A stretch of DNA of 27,314 bases from CALISC01 sp963545195 (GTDB lineage: Bacteria; Bacillota_I; Bacilli_A; Acholeplasmatales; Acholeplasmataceae): contig CAUUIA010000008.1 in the NCBI GenBank assembly GCA_963545195.1, forward strand, positions 1 through 27,314, given 5' to 3'. A program made the position numbers and the translations under genes. The notes below the pieces were generated by a model. It had not been told where the DNA came from and ran no database searches. It saw only the letters and a list, made by a program, of their open reading frames with translations. Each line of letters begins with the position of its first letter. Within the stretch, counting starts at the first letter, position 1. Shown piece by piece: positions 25,301 through 27,314 of this stretch.

Positions 25301-27307
25301 AAAAATAGGATAAAGTGTTGTGTTTTCTGTTAACACATCGTTTAGGCCAAATTGACCTTTAATTTCGTTGTCTTTAAAGTAAGCCCAGTATTTAAAACGG
25401 TAGCCCGCTTTTGTGATTTCTGGTAGTGTTCCTTTAAATGTTTGGTTTTTTGGACTAGTTTGAACAGATAAGACAGAAGTTGTCTCTGAAAGGAAAGTAA
25501 CTTTGATTAAACTTGGGTCAAGCGGTTTTGGCTGACTTGGGTTATTAGGATCTGGAATATCTGAAGACGCCACAAAATTATAAAGTCCAAAAACGTTAAG
25601 TTCAGAAATTCCTGACTCTACAGTGTCGTTGATATTGAATTTCTTATTTATATCTGCGTTTAAATACCAGTCTCTGAAGGTAAATCTACCTAAAAGATGG
25701 TTTTTTTCAGCAAGTTTTTGAGCAAGTACTGCGTTAATTTCTGCTTTGTCTTTATCTTGAATTTTGTTGTCTTTTAAGGTAAGTGTTTTTTCATATACTA
25801 CTTTGCCGTCAATACTGTCAATTACTCTAAACTTAACATCTCTGTCTGGAGTTGGCAGTTTAAGTTCACGCATGTGGGCCTTTAAAGTTAAGTCACTGGT
25901 GATAGTTGTATTGAAGTCAAAGCGTTTACCGGTGTCTTTGCCAGAAACCGGATCTACTATAGTCCAGTAGTCAAGTTCTGTAAACTGGCCGTTTTCATAT
26001 CCTGTGACCATTGAAGGTAGTGAGTAGTTTAAATCAAGTTTATCACCGTGCATTGTGTAAACTGGCACTAGTTGATTGGCGTAAGCAGGAGTAATGAAAG
26101 TTATCTTGTGGTCGTGTGGAACATAAGTAGATGTTCTTCTTGATTTAAGGTATAGAGACATGTTTTTATTGGCTGTGTTGTTGCCAGGTGTAAAGTCATA
26201 TCTTTGAGTTAAAGCCTCGTCTGTATACCAACCCAGAGTTTCATATCCTGGTTTGTTTGGTTTGAAATTTTCAACAGGGGTTCCTTTTTTGATAATTGCA
26301 AAGTAAATTCTTTCAGGTCCATCAAAATAAGAAATCGCAACATATCCCATCTTATTGATATCGTCGCCTGCTTGGTTTGAAATTTCGTATTTATATCTAG
26401 CGGTTAACTTAAATTCTCCTTTAACCCAACTAGGAATTGTAATTTCTTCACCAATTCCGACGTTAACACGGTTTCCAGTTTCATCGTAGTAAAACCAACC
26501 TAAAAACTCAGTAACATAGAAAGGTGCTTGATTGAACTTAAGTTTCAAGCCTTTGTCTGAAGGGTTTAAGGTTTTAAGAGTTTTTTGAGAGCGCGCAATT
26601 CGCTCTAAAATAAAAGTTTTTTGGATAATGTTTTCAAAAATACCAGGTAGCACAAAGTCGTAGTTAACAATAATTTCATTTGTAGTGTTAACTAAGAAAG
26701 CATGGCCTTTCGCCTCGTTTTTAGAAAATACTAAACTTTTTGAAACTGTGTCTTTTTCTTTTTTGCCGTCTTTGTCAAAACGATAAAAACTCTCTAGTTT
26801 ATAAAGTTCTTCTTTGATATGTCTAAACTCATGGTCTAGTTTATAGTAAGGTAAGACTATTGGTTTTCTGGTTTGACCTAAAAGGTTCTTTTCAAAAAAG
26901 ATACGTAGGTAATTTGAGTAGTCAATAATAACGTCGTATTTAGTTTTAATTCCAAAAAGGTTTTTAACAGTTATCTCAAAAATAATTTCGTCGTGCTTAA
27001 GATTAGTGAAATCTATAGCAAGTGTTTTTCCTTTTTTTGGTTGAACTGAGACAACTGAACCTAGGCGGTTGGTTGTAAACCAATTCATCTTGATAGGAAT
27101 TTGTGTGTGGTTGATGATGTCTGCGCTTTCTGGCACAACAAATCTAATTTTGCCGTTATCGTAAGTCACTGCTTCACTTTTTGGAAAACCACTTTGCTTA
27201 GAAAGATAAACAGTTGGACGAATAAACAAAAAAATCAAAAATAAAGCGATTAAAGTTGTAATAAAGAATTCCCAATTACAGACACTATAAAAATAAGCAA
27301 AAAACAC
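22394..27307 (-). CDS. Giant membrane-anchored InlB/MucBP-like repeat protein (5' end uncertain)
   Basis: At least 1637 aa. The frame is open to the right edge; GTG 27307 is only the first start-like codon in view, so the true start may lie outside. An N-terminal TM helix (FFITTLIALFLIFLFIRP, about 15-37) anchors the protein, with the rest outside. The region about 240-750 carries InlB-like repeats (FLGWFYYDETG, LGWYTDEALTQ, FRDWYLNADI). Then come two near-identical 168-aa units (from about 759 and 927, both starting VNxTIxHVFEGVDDIAE) and a divergent third (about 1092, VNYNIVHYFEKQG), which look MucBP-like. The C-terminal about 200 residues (ending YYVLGVVVAKY) are rich in Trp/Tyr and match nothing I recognise. 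It ends at TGA. Adhesion to host or mucus glycans is a family-level guess. Confidence 0.8.
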   Translation of the reverse strand: MFFAYFYSVCNWEFFITTLIALFLIFLFIRPTVYLSKQSGFPKSEAVTYDNGKIRFVVPESADIINHTQIPIKMNWFTTNRLGSVVSVQPKKGKTLAIDFTNLKHDEIIFEITVKNLFGIKTKYDVIIDYSNYLRIFFEKNLLGQTRKPIVLPYYKLDHEFRHIKEELYKLESFYRFDKDGKKEKDTVSKSLVFSKNEAKGHAFLVNTTNEIIVNYDFVLPGIFENIIQKTFILERIARSQKTLKTLNPSDKGLKLKFNQAPFYVTEFLGWFYYDETGNRVNVGIGEEITIPSWVKGEFKLTARYKYEISNQAGDDINKMGYVAISYFDGPERIYFAIIKKGTPVENFKPNKPGYETLGWYTDEALTQRYDFTPGNNTANKNMSLYLKSRRTSTYVPHDHKITFITPAYANQLVPVYTMHGDKLDLNYSLPSMVTGYENGQFTELDYWTIVDPVSGKDTGKRFDFNTTITSDLTLKAHMRELKLPTPDRDVKFRVIDSIDGKVVYEKTLTLKDNKIQDKDKAEINAVLAQKLAEKNHLLGRFTFRDWYLNADINKKFNINDTVESGISELNVFGLYNFVASSDIPDPNNPSQPKPLDPSLIKVTFLSETTSVLSVQTSPKNQTFKGTLPEITKAGYRFKYWAYFKDNEIKGQFGLNDVLTENTTLYPIFEKDPNTPLPDTTVVATIINKLLGTKEVRLVKKGELLDLNPQQYNIKLGPYLYEFSRFAKSNDTTFDYLTERIFTDTTIYVEHTKTAKDQVNYTINHVFEGVDDIAERIVTKTHQALADSSKTVSKADRLTEFDEHFIVDDQIQTKTIDVYGSTVFTLKYKRKTYTVTYEVNFNGNHFANATETNKPATKTVKYQGKIKKPAQTPMLQAPGLRFSFFHWQDKAKMNGTYANVGQFNFNDERIIKNTTITAYFSTIQTPVNFTIRHVFEGVDDIAEEVKTSTKYAFIGTTKTINADHKLPGYEEGFTVEGPFETKKITGDNQQVFTLNYKRKEFTVSYEVNFNGNQFPGTPSSQPSQKVKYQGKAQIPSTPTIVKKGRTYTFVDWQLTSLMNGVYSQVDAFDFANTRITKDIKLTAYFNETIHKVNYNIVHYFEKQGLEHTLDGTFDRVVELKTNQLVESGAQYETPNNLDTNLYEVDDTQTSKLSANLTKDNNDTKVYQYYRLKKTKVNFLKTAGIQSLDFEFTYVKKTRKINELPAYTLKDTHNFTGWSLNSNGPAQTDFVSPTLENQLNIYALTELQNRQIKYVIRKENIDKTFTETYEYKTGQINSVHRINFANPNPAVYTNLEITPSSLELIISAEQTQNIVTIVLKRKRHQVKFTFTGAYSNGPIYKEYVHEDTIKEVYNNTTLPFGAVVSKLLLDGNEQTKAEIEQLQVVKTHNIEIQTETMIDGVQKYPQTEVTLNLADIVGEISYTREVNFKADNNSNKFTFNRTIVKDKNSEIYEKLNNKYFKFEEIEFISIPGKTTKIAKKILDYSVYNIHSEHKPNAEYSNSIIKAIVDDIDKITGYDLHIPEFTSSGDFGIYQVWSDSSTKAQLIKQPTDYAKAVFSIATDQDTHKPIYRGQSLLAFKPTSAMLDDWMPLYSTKYSQFWWTKTKGDLPYPSKKIVNKEGDYYSNALYYVLGVVVAKY
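24035..25033 (-). repeat. Tandem units of 504 and 495 bp within the giant surface gene
   Basis: Corresponding stretches such as ATATCATCAACTCCTTCAAA (24486 and 24990) and CCATTAAAGTTAAC (24276 and 24780) recur exactly 504 bp apart; the third unit begins 495 bp further on. Each unit encodes about 165-168 aa beginning VNxTIxHVFEG or VNYNIVHYFE. Confidence 0.8.
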
Positions 27308-27314
27308 ACATTTT

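Overview
The window is AT-rich (roughly one third G+C by eye) and reads as the chromosome of a low-GC Gram-positive, gut- or host-associated bacterium in the Bacilli/Tenericutes-like sphere. The evidence is AGGAG-type ribosome binding sites, TTGACA/TATAAT promoters, hairpin+T terminators, rplM-rpsI order, a PPi-type phosphofructokinase, and very large InlB-repeat surface proteins. Trp is written TGG throughout (for example in L13, TrmL and PncB) and two genes end at TGA, so the standard bacterial code applies and a Mycoplasma/Spiroplasma-type code is unlikely. I cannot name the species.

Layout. 1-97: decayed-looking 3' end of an RNase H-like gene, then a terminator. 318-5132 (+): giant lipoprotein with Ig-like, InlB-like and OB-like modules. 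5204-7133 (-): overlapping pncB-trmL operon (NAD salvage and tRNA wobble methylation). 7278-9560 (+): lipoprotein carrying four InlB-like repeats and a C-terminal endonuclease I domain. 9606-12446 (-): two AAA+ ATPases of the DUF4143 type, each with a conspicuous multi-site repeat array at its promoter. 12686-16657 (-): pfkA-uvrB-(PD-(D/E)XK-like protein), tightly coupled. 16918-18138 (+): a second, PPi-type phosphofructokinase. 18254-21106 (+): membrane-anchored transglutaminase-like surface protein. 21275-22098 (+): rplM-rpsI. About 22238-22314 (+): candidate small RNA. 22394 to the right edge (-): a giant membrane-anchored InlB/MucBP-like repeat protein whose 5' end may lie outside the window.

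How it fits together. Housekeeping genes (glycolysis, nucleotide excision repair, NAD salvage, ribosome) alternate with four surface/secreted proteins (1604, 760, about 950 and at least 1637 aa). These share InlB-like beta-repeat architecture but use different anchors (lipobox or TM) and different effector domains (OB-like, DNA/RNA endonuclease, transglutaminase-like, unknown). They look like a host- or community-facing surface set.

The most unusual signals are regulatory and translational. The ATPase gene at 11205-12446 has a three-point operator, perfectly symmetric about a GCGATATATCGC palindrome and flanking its promoter. The neighbouring ATPase has three repeats at exact 23-bp spacing over its promoter. 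uvrB has no ATG/GTG/TTG before its Walker A motif and appears to start at ATT one base after the pfkA stop. A PD-(D/E)XK-like protein overlaps the uvrB stop by one base.
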